Origin: Christensenella minuta
GTDB lineage: Bacteria > Bacillota > Clostridia > Christensenellales > Christensenellaceae
DNA length: 64,000 bases
Direction: 5' to 3'
Assembly (NCBI RefSeq): GCF_003628755.1
Contig: NZ_CP029256.1
Coordinates: forward strand, 2,065,585-2,129,584
The notes under the pieces are model-generated. The model was not told the origin of the DNA and did no database searches. It worked only from the letters and a program-made list of their open reading frames with translations. Every line of letters begins with the position of its first letter. Position 1 is the first letter of the stretch. The position numbers were made by a program, and so were the translations under genes. Of the stretch, positions 1 to 8,577 are shown one piece after another.

Positions 1-409
1 GTTCATTCTCCAGCCGCTCCTGCGCTTCCCGGATGATTCCGCCGATTCCTTTCTTAAGCAAAATCCCAAAATCCGGCGCATAATGCGCCTGCGAAACGGC
101 TTCCTGGTCCAGCTCAAAATATTCCCGGTCTTTTTCGTTTACATAATGCGGCAGCGCATTATAGTCAAAAAATGATTTATCATCGCTGTCCTCTCCCGGA
201 TATCCATAAACCGTCCGTGTGCCCACGATCAATTCTTCTTCCCCGATATAGAGCGGCATACGTTCCAAAATTATTGCGATTGCACTGGCCTTTCGTTCGG
301 GCAGGCTCAGGGGAAGGTCCGAGACATCCCAGTCCGGCATCACGATGCGCGCCTGCTTATGCACGCTTTCAAGCGTACGTTCCCGTAACCTCTGTGTCCT
401 TGTGCTCAT
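1..409 (-). CDS. Glycyl radical enzyme (PFL/dehydratase superfamily), N-terminal part only
   Basis: The gene starts with ATG at 409 and runs off the left edge, so about 136 N-terminal residues are visible. They include a start of STRTQRLRERTLES type, the segment LYIGEEELIVGTRT and the segment HYAPDFGILLKKGIGGII. This is the usual N-terminal layout of glycyl radical enzymes of the pyruvate formate-lyase/diol dehydratase superfamily. The active-site Cys and the C-terminal glycyl loop lie outside the window, so the reaction (lyase, dehydratase, decarboxylase) cannot be told. It follows its likely activase by 17 bases and is the last visible gene of an operon with a xylose-type importer and kinase. 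Superfamily assignment is fairly sure; any specific substrate is not. Confidence 0.8.
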   Translation of the reverse strand, partial: MSTRTQRLRERTLESVHKQARIVMPDWDVSDLPLSLPERKASAIAIILERMPLYIGEEELIVGTRTVYGYPGEDSDDKSFFDYNALPHYVNEKDREYFELDQEAVSQAHYAPDFGILLKKGIGGIIREAQERLENE

Positions 410-426
410 TTTCCTACTCCATTCTC

Positions 427-1308
427 TCAAAGTGTCCGTATTCCCTTTTGGCGAAACAGCTGACGATATCCTTCCATCATCTCCGGGCTGGGCGCCTCGA
501 AAAGCTCCGGCGGCGGACAGCCGATCCGGCGGTATTTGCTTACTCCAATCCTGTGATAAGGAAACAGCTCCACACATCCTATGCCAAGCGTTTCAAGCTC
601 CTGCGCAATCAATTCGAGCTCTCCATCATTCACATCCCTGATGACCGGTATCCGGATGCGTATTTCGGCTCCCGCCTGTTTGAGGCGCCTCAGGTTTTCC
701 CGGATCATCCCGTTGTCCCGTCCCGTATATTTTTTATGCTGTTTGCTGTCAAACAGTTTATAATCATATAAAAACAAATCCACAAAACCGGTCACTTTCC
801 GGAAATTGTCCCAGGGAGCCGCGCCGGACGTTTCCACCGCGGTATGATATCCTTTTTGCTTCAGCAGATACAGGGCCTCCCTTAAAAAATCCGGCTGCAG
901 CAACGGTTCTCCGCCCGAGAAGGTAACGCCGCCTTCCTTGCCGAAAAAAGCACTCTCTTTTTCCGCTTCCGCGCATACTTCCCCGGCCGACATCAGCGCG
1001 CCAACCAGCTTCAGCGCCTGCGCAGGGCATTCTTCCGCACACCTTCCGCAAGCCCGGCAGCGTTCAAAAAATATCCGCCGCAGACCGTCCTTCTGCACAT
1101 ATACGCCGTGCGGACATACCGCAGCGCACCGCCCGCAGCCGATACAGGCTTCTTCATGAAACAAAAGCTGGCTTTCCGGACGCAATCCTTCCGGATTATG
1201 GCACCACCTGCAGCGCAGAGCACAGCCCTTCAAGAAAATATTCACGCGAATTCCCGGTCCATCGTGGACGCTGAACCGCTGGATATCGAAAACCATTCCT
1301 TTTTTCAT
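427..1308 (-). CDS. Glycyl radical enzyme activating enzyme (radical SAM, with two extra 4Fe-4S motifs)
   Basis: 293 residues. The radical SAM motif CALRCRWC (CxxxCxxC) lies about 30 residues in, just after the family signature VHDGPGIR. It is followed by a ferredoxin-like insert with two cluster motifs, CIGCGRCAAVCP and CRACGRCAEECP. This insert is typical of activases of glycerol/propanediol dehydratase and related enzymes, and short PFL activases lack it. The protein should cleave S-adenosylmethionine and install the glycyl radical on the enzyme encoded 17 bases downstream. The start ATG overlaps the stop of the kinase gene (ATGA) and has a GGAG upstream. Coupled translation with the kinase is inferred. 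Confidence 0.93.
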   Translation of the reverse strand: MKKGMVFDIQRFSVHDGPGIRVNIFLKGCALRCRWCHNPEGLRPESQLLFHEEACIGCGRCAAVCPHGVYVQKDGLRRIFFERCRACGRCAEECPAQALKLVGALMSAGEVCAEAEKESAFFGKEGGVTFSGGEPLLQPDFLREALYLLKQKGYHTAVETSGAAPWDNFRKVTGFVDLFLYDYKLFDSKQHKKYTGRDNGMIRENLRRLKQAGAEIRIRIPVIRDVNDGELELIAQELETLGIGCVELFPYHRIGVSKYRRIGCPPPELFEAPSPEMMEGYRQLFRQKGIRTL

Positions 1309-2807
1309 ATTGCTCCAAGCTCCCGGAATTTTTCTTTCAACACCGGATAGAAGCTGCGGTACAATCCATATCCCTTACGGTATAGCTCCGCCCTCTCCCG
1401 GCTGTATTTCATCTCCCGCAAAGGAAAGACCGGTATTCCGGCTGCTTGCGGAATGTCCCGGTACACCCCCGCGCTTACACCCGCAATCAGCGCCGCGCCT
1501 AACGCGGAGGCGTTGCTGCTGTAGCTCAGAATAAGGTCTCTGCCAAAAACATCCGCGGCAATCCGCGCCCAAAGCATGCTTCGCGCTCCGCCGCCTGCAA
1601 GACGGATTTCAGATGCTTTCCCGCTCAATTCCTCTACTGCATCAAGACACTCCTTCAGGCTGTAGCAAACTCCCTCCATCACACTGCGGACCATGTGTGC
1701 GCGGGTATGTTTTGTTGCGAATCCAATGAAAGCGCCCCGCGCATACGGGTCCATATGCGGGCTCCGCTCGCCCATTAAATAAGGGAGGAAAACAAGGCCT
1801 TCCGACAACGCCGGCACCGTCTCCGCGAGCGATGAGTATTCCTGAAAACGGTTCGGCGTCTTATCCTCGAATATGGTCTCTACAAGCCATTTCATCGAAA
1901 GTGCCGCACTCTGCGTGACCCCGAGCGCTTCCCATGCGCCTGTCATTGCATGGCATTTTGTGTGGATGCGGTGCTTTTGGTCTGGTGCCGGCCGGTCCAG
2001 GAATGCCAATACCACGCCCGATGAACCAAGCGTAACGCACACCTTCCCCCGGGAAACGATTCCATTCCCAACTGCTGCCGCCGCCGTATCCCCCGCGCCT
2101 GCGGCAACCGGAATGCCCGGGGCCAGGCCGCATGCCCGCGCCGCCTCTTTTGTCAGGGTTCCCGCAATTTGCACGGATTCCATGACCGGAGGCAATAAAT
2201 TCTTTTTAATCATTAAGCATTCACATAATTCATCCGACCAGCGGCTTTCCGCAATATCAAAAAGCTGCGTACCCGTTGCATCTGTCTGTTCCGTCCCCAG
2301 CCTGCCAGTCAGCCGATAACGGATATAGTCCTTAGCCAGCAGTACCGTGGCGGTTTTTTCAAATATATCCGCCCAATTGTTCCTGATCCAGAGCAGCTTA
2401 GCCGCCGAAAATCCTGTGTTCGGAAGGCTCCCCGTAATTTCGGAAATACGCATGTCTCCCACAAGGGCCGTCATTCCGGCGGCCTCCTTTTCGCTGCGCT
2501 GGTCGCACCACAGGAGCGAATCGCACAACACGCCGCCCGTCTCATCCAGCAGGACGACGCTGTGCATTTGCCCGGTTATGCCGATGGCGGCGATTTTTTT
2601 ATCCCCCGCCATTGCAGCCGCTTCCCGCAGGCACATACAGGCCGCATCCCACCACAGGGCGGGCTGCTGCTGCGCCCAGCCCGGCTTTTCCCCTGCCAGA
2701 GGATAGGGATATTCCGCGGTTTCAAGGCATTCCTTCCCATCTGTCCGCAGCAGGACAGCCTTCGTTCCCGAGGTGCCGATATCAAGACCGAGGAGGTAAG
2801 CTTCCAT
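1305..2807 (-). CDS. xylB: Xylulokinase-like FGGY sugar kinase
   Basis: 500 residues, normal for xylulokinase. The N-terminal phosphate motif LGLDIGTSGTKA, the GITGQMHSVVLLD and LLWCDQRS segments that mark XylB-type members, and a GAGDTAAAAVG motif in the second half (catalytic Asp) are all present. It should phosphorylate a ketopentose such as D-xylulose with ATP in the cytoplasm. The gene overlaps the permease by one base and the activase by four. No xylose isomerase is seen in the window, so the imported sugar could already be a ketose or another sugar accepted by a XylB-like enzyme. Confidence 0.85.
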   Translation of the reverse strand: MEAYLLGLDIGTSGTKAVLLRTDGKECLETAEYPYPLAGEKPGWAQQQPALWWDAACMCLREAAAMAGDKKIAAIGITGQMHSVVLLDETGGVLCDSLLWCDQRSEKEAAGMTALVGDMRISEITGSLPNTGFSAAKLLWIRNNWADIFEKTATVLLAKDYIRYRLTGRLGTEQTDATGTQLFDIAESRWSDELCECLMIKKNLLPPVMESVQIAGTLTKEAARACGLAPGIPVAAGAGDTAAAAVGNGIVSRGKVCVTLGSSGVVLAFLDRPAPDQKHRIHTKCHAMTGAWEALGVTQSAALSMKWLVETIFEDKTPNRFQEYSSLAETVPALSEGLVFLPYLMGERSPHMDPYARGAFIGFATKHTRAHMVRSVMEGVCYSLKECLDAVEELSGKASEIRLAGGGARSMLWARIAADVFGRDLILSYSSNASALGAALIAGVSAGVYRDIPQAAGIPVFPLREMKYSRERAELYRKGYGLYRSFYPVLKEKFRELGAI

Positions 2808-3967
2808 TACTGCTCCTTCTTTTTACTTGCGATATCGATCCAAACCGCTACGATAAGGATCAGTCCCTTTACAATATATTGCCAGAAATTCTCCGTATTC
2901 ATCAGGCTCATTCCGTTGTCGAGGCTTGCCATGACAAGCGCGCCGATAACCGCCCCCGGGATGGAACCAACGCCCCCCATCAGGCTCGCGCCGCCGATAA
3001 CACAGGCTGCAATCGCATCCATTTCGGCCATCATTCCGGCGTTCGCCGTCGCTGCATTCAGGCGCGCCGTGAGAACGATGCCCGCAAGAGCCGCCAACAT
3101 CCCCATGACGACGTACATTACGAATATAATCTTTTTATCTTTGATGCCGGAAAGCTGTGCGGCCTCCGCGTTGCAGCCAATCGCATAGATCGATCGGCCA
3201 TAGCGCGTTTTCCCGGCAACAAAGGTCATTAATATAGCGAGCACCAGTACGATAACGACCGGGATCGGTACGCCTTGATATTGATTCATAACAATTGTAA
3301 ATACCGCTACAAAGGCGACAATTGCAGCCGCCTTCAAGACCGTCACCTTCATTGTCGGCGCCTCAATCCCATATTTAATTTTAGACGCGCGTCCCTTGAA
3401 TGTCGTATAGACGGCCATTGCTCCAAGAATAATCGCCAGCCCCCAGCCGGCAACCGATGGTAGGTAGCCCTGTCCAATGGCGATAAAACTATCCTGAAGC
3501 GGTGCAATCGACACGCTTTTCGTGAGACCGAGGAGCATGCCCCGGAAGATCATATAGCCACCCAAGGTTACGATAAACGCCGGAACCTGACGGTATGCGA
3601 TCCAAAAACCATGCCACATGCCGATAGCCGCGCCTACCGCAATTGTAATAATTACCGCCCATACGGTATCAACTTCCCCCCATACCTGCAGGCAAGCGGC
3701 GACGCCGCCGCAAAATCCCATTACCGAACCGACCGACAAGTCAATATTTCCGCTGATGATGACAAATACCATACCGATACTCAGGATCGCCGTGATACTT
3801 GTCTGCCGCGCCAGCATCGAAAGGTTCCTCGGCAGAAAGAAGACGCCTTCCGTCATGCAGCCAAAGATCGCCCAAATAGCAATCAACGCGATAATCATTG
3901 TATAAGAGCGGATGTTGCCCTTGAAATTTCCAAAAATTGATTTTTTCTGTTTTGCCAGCTCCATCAT
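2807..3967 (-). CDS. xylH: Xylose-type sugar ABC transporter permease
   Basis: 386 residues with about ten hydrophobic segments, matching the BPD_transp_2 (RbsC/XylH) fold. It keeps the segment GNIDLSVGSVMGF and the late motif GGASLMGGVGSIPGAVIGA. The length and the extra central loop (around residues 185 to 215) fit XylH better than RbsC. It forms the membrane channel for the importer with the XylG-like ATPase and XylF-like receptor encoded just upstream. The start overlaps the ATPase stop as ATGA, with GGAGGG upstream. Confidence 0.88.
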   Translation of the reverse strand: MMELAKQKKSIFGNFKGNIRSYTMIIALIAIWAIFGCMTEGVFFLPRNLSMLARQTSITAILSIGMVFVIISGNIDLSVGSVMGFCGGVAACLQVWGEVDTVWAVIITIAVGAAIGMWHGFWIAYRQVPAFIVTLGGYMIFRGMLLGLTKSVSIAPLQDSFIAIGQGYLPSVAGWGLAIILGAMAVYTTFKGRASKIKYGIEAPTMKVTVLKAAAIVAFVAVFTIVMNQYQGVPIPVVIVLVLAILMTFVAGKTRYGRSIYAIGCNAEAAQLSGIKDKKIIFVMYVVMGMLAALAGIVLTARLNAATANAGMMAEMDAIAACVIGGASLMGGVGSIPGAVIGALVMASLDNGMSLMNTENFWQYIVKGLILIVAVWIDIASKKKEQ

Positions 3968-5487
3968 TGCTTTTTCCCTCCTGTTGCTAGGTGCATAATT
4001 TTTTCCTGATTTGCCTCATCGTGTGACAGTTCGCCCGTGATTTTTCCTTCGTGCATCACGATAATGCGGTCGCTCATACCCAGCACCTCAGGAAGTTCCG
4101 AGGAAATCATAATGATCGCAACTCCTTTTTTCGCAAGATCCATCATGATATTATAAATTTCATATTTCGCACCCACATCAATTCCACGGGTCGGTTCATC
4201 GAGGAACAATACGTCCGGTTCCGTCATGAGCCATTTCGCCAGCACCACTTTCTGTTGGTTTCCGCCCGATAGGCTTTTTACGTCTGCCTGGAGCGATGGC
4301 GTTTTGATCTTTAATTCTTCTTCGTATTTTTTTGCAAGATATATCTGTTCGTTTTCATCGATCACGCCGCGCCTGCTGATTTTTGGCAGGCTTGCCGCCA
4401 CAATATTTTTTACCACGCTTTGGTCAAGAAACAGCCCCAGGCGTTTTCGGTCCTCCGACACCATTCCCAAGCCCTGGCCGATTGCGTCGGAAGGGGATGC
4501 AATATGTGTTTCCTTTCCCCGGAGCCTGACTGTTCCACTCTTCTTCCCATTCAAAAAACCAAAGAGCGAAAGCGCAAGCTCCGTACGGCCTGACCCCATA
4601 AGCCCGGCGATCCCGACGATCTCGCCCGCACGGATGCTGAAGCTGATACCGTCAAGCATCTTTTTATTTTTTTCTCCTTCTTTTGCCACGCTGTATTGTT
4701 CCACCTCAAAGATAGTCTCTCCAAGCGCACGCGGCTTATAAGGAAAACGGTCGGAAAGCTCCCGCCCGACCATCTGCCTAATCAGGAAAGATTCGTCGAG
4801 CTCTGCCGTTGGATAGGTTCCGACTGTTTTTCCATCACGCAGAACGGTAACATTATCTGATACATTCAGCACTTCGTCGAGCTTGTGGGAAATGTAGATA
4901 CAAGTAACGCCCTTGCCCTTCAACTCTTTTAAAAATTCCATCAGAACCTCTACTTCGCTTTCGGTCAGCGAAGCCGTTGGTTCATCCAAAACAAGAATGT
5001 CCGCTTTTTTTGCCAATGCTTTCGCAATTTCAATAAGCTGCTGTACGCCGACGCCAAATTCCCGTACCTTCCTCGTCGGGTCAATATTCATTTTCAATTC
5101 CCGGCAAATCTGCTTGGTATGGTAATAGATGGACGGAAAATCAATCAGTCCGTTTTTCATATGCCATGCATTGAGGAATACATTTTCGCCCGCGTCCATT
5201 TCGCTTACGAGGGCAAGCTCCTGGTAAATAATGGCGATTCCTGCCTGTTCCGATTCCCGAACGTTGTGAAACTCGCATTCCTTTCCATTAAGTATGATTT
5301 TCCCTTCATAGCTTCCGCACGGCCAAACGCCGCTCAGCACTTTCATCAGGGTAGATTTTCCAGCCCCATTTTCCCCGCACAGTGCATGAATCTCTCCTCT
5401 TTTGATCGTAAAATTCACATCCGCCAGGGCTTTGATGCCGGAAAAGCTTTTTGTAATATCCCTCATTTCAAGTATGTTGTCTGACAT
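3964..5487 (-). CDS. xylG: Xylose-type sugar ABC transporter ATP-binding protein (two ATPase domains)
   Basis: 507 residues from the chosen ATG at 5487, which has a GGGGAG site just upstream; an in-frame extension to 5505 has none. There are two ABC domains. The first has Walker A GENGAGKST and a degenerate signature region (VGVQQLIEIAK). The second has a modified P-loop region (GLMGSGRTE), signature LSGGNQQKV and Walker B VLFLDEPTRGID. This is the normal RbsA/XylG architecture. It powers import through the permease encoded immediately downstream. A long inverted repeat separates it from the receptor gene. Confidence 0.9.
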   Translation of the reverse strand: MSDNILEMRDITKSFSGIKALADVNFTIKRGEIHALCGENGAGKSTLMKVLSGVWPCGSYEGKIILNGKECEFHNVRESEQAGIAIIYQELALVSEMDAGENVFLNAWHMKNGLIDFPSIYYHTKQICRELKMNIDPTRKVREFGVGVQQLIEIAKALAKKADILVLDEPTASLTESEVEVLMEFLKELKGKGVTCIYISHKLDEVLNVSDNVTVLRDGKTVGTYPTAELDESFLIRQMVGRELSDRFPYKPRALGETIFEVEQYSVAKEGEKNKKMLDGISFSIRAGEIVGIAGLMGSGRTELALSLFGFLNGKKSGTVRLRGKETHIASPSDAIGQGLGMVSEDRKRLGLFLDQSVVKNIVAASLPKISRRGVIDENEQIYLAKKYEEELKIKTPSLQADVKSLSGGNQQKVVLAKWLMTEPDVLFLDEPTRGIDVGAKYEIYNIMMDLAKKGVAIIMISSELPEVLGMSDRIIVMHEGKITGELSHDEANQEKIMHLATGGKKQ

Positions 5488-5549
5488 AGCCACTCTCCCC
5501 TTCATAATCGGGGCGGCCCGGTATGCGGGGCGCCCGAATGCCGTTTATG

Positions 5550-5589
5550 AAATCATGCCTGCGCAACCGGAATCACGCAGGCATGATTT
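5550..5589 (-). terminator. Strong hairpin between xylF-like and xylG-like genes
   Basis: A perfect 14-base inverted repeat (arms 5550-5563 and 5576-5589, AAATCATGCCTGCG type) with a 12-base loop lies between the receptor stop and the ATPase start. No run of T follows it on the minus strand, so it is more likely an mRNA 3' end stabiliser or partial terminator. Such elements commonly allow more receptor than ATPase. The structure is seen; the role is inferred. Confidence 0.7.
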
Positions 5590-5602
5590 TGGCCTTATGC
5601 TT

Positions 5603-6751
5603 TTATTCCGGCCATTCGCCTTCCGGAATATTCTTATAAATTTCTTCTTTTGGCAGCCAGCCGTCTTCGATGGCAACATTCATGTTGTCCTTTGTAAGCG
5701 GGAACATATCTTCCTCGCTTGTCATCAGTACGGATAGCACATCTTTCTGTCCGTTTTCAACCGTAGTGGTATCAAACAGCGTAGAGAGGTCTTCTCCCTT
5801 AGCCATTGCGACCGCAGCCTCGACCGTCATATTGTCAACGATTGCAAAGCGGCGGTATACCGTCATGCTCTGCGTACCCTCTACGATCCTCTGGCACGCC
5901 GCAAGGTCCGCGTCAAGTCCGGTCACAACTACGTCCCCGGCAAGGCCTTGCTCGGAAAGGGCCTGGATTGCCGCGCCCGCACATCCGTCATTGGAGGTAA
6001 GCACGCACGCTACGTCATTATTATTTGCACTGAGTCCGTCCTCCACATACTTCAGCGCTTCTTCCGGATTCCAGCCTGTAGCCCATTGGTCTACGACAAC
6101 CTTGATGTCCCCGCTGTCTATATACGGCTGCAGAATGTTCATCTGCCCATTGCGGATCAGGTGTGCATTGTTATCCGTCGGCGACCCGCCAATCAGGAAA
6201 TAGTTGCCTTTGGGTGCATGTTCAATCGCATATTGAGCCTGGATTTCGCCAACTTTGGTGCAGTCAAATGTGATATAGAAATCAAGGTCGCAATCCGTAA
6301 TCAGGCGGTCGTAAGCAATGACCGGGATCCCCGCATTATGGGCGGATTCGACGATCGGTGCGGCGGCAGCGCCATTCTGCGCTATAACGACTAATACGTC
6401 AATTCCCTGCGTAATCATATTTTCCGCCTGTGAAATCTGGAGGTTCTCGTCTCCGTTTGCAGACTGGGAAACAATCTCTACGCCCAGCTCTTTCGCTTTT
6501 GCTTCCATGATCCCAAGGTCCGTCTGCCAGCGTTCTTCCTGCAGGGTTGCAAAGGAAACTCCTATCTTAATTCCATCTCCATCCGCCGGGGCGGCAGCCT
6601 CGCCGTCTCCGCCGCTTTCCGCCGGCTGGGCGGAGGCTTCCGCCCCTTGGGAAGCAGGCGTATCGCCTGTCCCCGCATCCGAAGGACCACAGGCAACCAA
6701 ACCAGCAATCATCGTTGCAATCAGCAGTACCACTAAAATTCTTTTTTTCAT
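5603..6751 (-). CDS. xylF: Xylose-type sugar ABC transporter substrate-binding lipoprotein
   Basis: 382 residues. It has a lipoprotein signal peptide with lipobox LVAC (lipidated Cys near residue 21), then a Ser/Gly/Ala/Glu-rich linker, then a periplasmic-binding-protein type I domain. The body is XylF/ChvE-like: AYDRLITDCDLDFYITFD, GNYFLIGGSPTDNNAHL and TGLDADLAACQRI match the family's ligand region. It captures the sugar outside the membrane and delivers it to the permease. It is the first transport gene of the operon, 50 bases after the cyclase gene, with a good AGGAGG site. Confidence 0.9.
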   Translation of the reverse strand: MKKRILVVLLIATMIAGLVACGPSDAGTGDTPASQGAEASAQPAESGGDGEAAAPADGDGIKIGVSFATLQEERWQTDLGIMEAKAKELGVEIVSQSANGDENLQISQAENMITQGIDVLVVIAQNGAAAAPIVESAHNAGIPVIAYDRLITDCDLDFYITFDCTKVGEIQAQYAIEHAPKGNYFLIGGSPTDNNAHLIRNGQMNILQPYIDSGDIKVVVDQWATGWNPEEALKYVEDGLSANNNDVACVLTSNDGCAGAAIQALSEQGLAGDVVVTGLDADLAACQRIVEGTQSMTVYRRFAIVDNMTVEAAVAMAKGEDLSTLFDTTTVENGQKDVLSVLMTSEEDMFPLTKDNMNVAIEDGWLPKEEIYKNIPEGEWPE

Positions 6752-6801
6752 AACTTCCTCCTATCTATTTGTTGGGGGCTTTCCCCCTTTGGCTCTGTTT
6801 T

Positions 6802-7482
6802 TCACACGCAAAGGCCGCTTTTTGCAACCGCCGTTACCCGGACCGGGCTTGCATCGCCATGTACGATAGGCAGTGGCAAAATAAATACCATGTACTCCCC
6901 GTCCTTCACCGCGTCAAGGTTAGTAAGTGACTCCACCAACGGTATCTCTGCCCGGAAAAGCGCCACGTGAGCCGGTTGATTCGGGATATCGTTATCTTCA
7001 ATGCCGGCTGCATCCGTACCAAGACATCCGATTTTTTTATCAATCAGATAGTGCACCGCATCAAGGGCCACATAAGGATATTTCACCCAGTTCCCAGTGC
7101 GAAATAAGCTGTCCATTCCCGTCTTGATAAATACGATATCTCCTTCCTGGATTTTGCCATCATATTTCCTGACCTCTTCCAGAGTAATTTCTTCTCCTAT
7201 TTTCTTATGGGAAAAATCCATTAGTACCATGCTCCCGATCATTTGATGGAGCGGAAATTCCGCAAGATCCATTCCCTCTTGCAAATGATGGTACGGAACT
7301 TCTACATGCGTACCGTTATGGGTACACATACTTACATAGCCGATCTTATACCATGCATCCGCATCATGCTCTAATTCGGGCATCGATTCCGTCGCATCTT
7401 TTAAATCGATAGAAAAAGGGAAATTCACCTCTTCTTCCGGCCTCATCTGTTGACTTAAATCAACGACATACTTTTTGTCCAT
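6802..7482 (-). CDS. Cyclase family protein (kynurenine formamidase-like metal hydrolase)
   Basis: 226 residues. It carries the cyclase-family metal motif HNGTHVEVPYHH (HxGTHxDxPxH type, with Glu for the usual Asp) around residues 55 to 66, and a further LGTDAAGIED segment. Family members hydrolyse amides or lactone-like bonds with a metal ion. It is the first gene of the minus-strand operon with the XylFGH-type importer and kinase, and its ATG has an excellent AGGAGG site. A role in opening a lactone or amide of the imported compound is possible, but nothing in the sequence fixes the substrate. Confidence 0.85.
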   Translation of the reverse strand: MDKKYVVDLSQQMRPEEEVNFPFSIDLKDATESMPELEHDADAWYKIGYVSMCTHNGTHVEVPYHHLQEGMDLAEFPLHQMIGSMVLMDFSHKKIGEEITLEEVRKYDGKIQEGDIVFIKTGMDSLFRTGNWVKYPYVALDAVHYLIDKKIGCLGTDAAGIEDNDIPNQPAHVALFRAEIPLVESLTNLDAVKDGEYMVFILPLPIVHGDASPVRVTAVAKSGLCV

Positions 7483-7868
7483 TTCTTTCCTCCTTTTTTA
7501 TTAATTGTGTGTAAATAAAACCGATTGTCCACGCCTTCGGGATTTATGTTTCTTTTGTCTTTTAGATTTCTTTGGTTTATGAATCTTTTAAAGTGTTTTG
7601 CAGATTGTATTTTTATGATACTCGTGCGCATATCTTCCTTCAACTCATAGAATTGTCACAAAGGTTTCAATTTTTGCCATCCACAGGACGGAGCGCAAAA
7701 AAATACACCCAATGCCAGCGCCGGTTGGATGATACCGTTTGTGCGGTTTTAGATATAGTATAAGGCGGCTTTCCGTTTGGCAGGCGGGCGGAATTGAGAA
7801 GCAGTCATAAATAAAACGCATAGGGAATAAGGCGGCATGGACTGCCGCATCCGGCCCGAAAAAGGGAT
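7483..7868. other. Gene-free region upstream of the cyclase-xylFGH operon
   Basis: About 385 bases without a convincing gene. The part next to 7482 should hold the promoter and 5' leader of the minus-strand operon. Several AT-rich candidate -10 boxes exist but none pairs with a clear -35, so no promoter is called. A small inverted repeat (GCGGCA/TGCCGC, near 7832-7847) lies close to the terminator of the neighbouring operon. Short open frames here lack ribosome binding sites. Confidence 0.5.
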
Positions 7869-7903
7869 AAAAAAAGACCTATCCAAAGGATAGGTCTTTT
7901 TTT
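7869..7903 (-). terminator. Intrinsic terminator at the end of the exopolysaccharide operon
   Basis: A 14-base perfect stem (7871-7884 with 7888-7901, AAAAAGACCTATCC) has a 3-base loop and ends in a run of T on either strand, so it can work in both directions. It lies 37 bases after the stop of the last gene of the 22-kb operon and marks its probable 3' end. Confidence 0.9.
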
Positions 7904-7940
7904 CGCATTTTCATGCTTCAGATAATATTCCCCGGGAACA

Positions 7941-8507
7941 TTATCTTTCGGACTTCTTCAGCTGTCTGCCAGCTGCGAAGACCGTTCCTGCAGCAGCGAC
8001 CGCGATCAGCGTGAGGATCATTGCCAGGTCCGCGCCGCCCGTTTTCGGGGACGTCGAATCCGTCGTTGCCGCACCTGCGCTGTCGGCCTGTTTTACAACA
8101 ACGCCGACCGGCGACAGAGAGGACAACGTAACGACAACCTGGCCGTCACTGACGGAATCCGGCTTCACGTATTCCCATGCGCCATTTACATAATGGATCA
8201 CGGTTACCTCGTCTCCCGTTTTCACGCCGTTGACTGCGAGTGTCAGGGTAATGGGCCCTCCGGCATAATCTTCAACCGTCACATCCTGCAGCCAGGCAAC
8301 CGTGCCCGGTGCTTTAGCGGTATCGATCTGCGCTTTCAGTTCATCCGCATTGCTGACTGCCGCAACCGTAACCTGTACGGGATTGCCGTCCGCGTCTTTC
8401 GCGGCAACGCTTCCGCCTGTCGGGCTGGGCGCTGCGAAAGCAACGCTCCCGATTGCCAGACATAGAATGACGATCACTGCCACAACCAATATTTTTCTCT
8501 TTACCAT
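7941..8507 (-). CDS. Small secreted protein with SPKTG cell-wall sorting signal
   Basis: 188 residues. There is a clear signal peptide (hydrophobic residues 6 to 25, probable cleavage AFA-AP). A Val/Thr-rich beta-type body contains TGDEVTVIHYVNGAWEYV. The C-terminal sorting signal has SPKTG at residues 153-157, then a hydrophobic stretch, then a charged tail (KKSER). The last gene but two upstream is a sortase B. In Clostridioides difficile, sortase B is known to recognise (S/P)PxTG motifs, so this is a likely substrate and may be anchored with the polysaccharide at the cell surface. The body has no recognised enzymatic domain. An AGGAGG site precedes the ATG. Confidence 0.8.
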   Translation of the reverse strand: MVKRKILVVAVIVILCLAIGSVAFAAPSPTGGSVAAKDADGNPVQVTVAAVSNADELKAQIDTAKAPGTVAWLQDVTVEDYAGGPITLTLAVNGVKTGDEVTVIHYVNGAWEYVKPDSVSDGQVVVTLSSLSPVGVVVKQADSAGAATTDSTSPKTGGADLAMILTLIAVAAAGTVFAAGRQLKKSER

Positions 8508-8577
8508 TGGATCATTTACCTCCTTTCCCTGGTATTTTAATTAACGTCCGAAAAACGGATGCAATCAAGCAACATTA

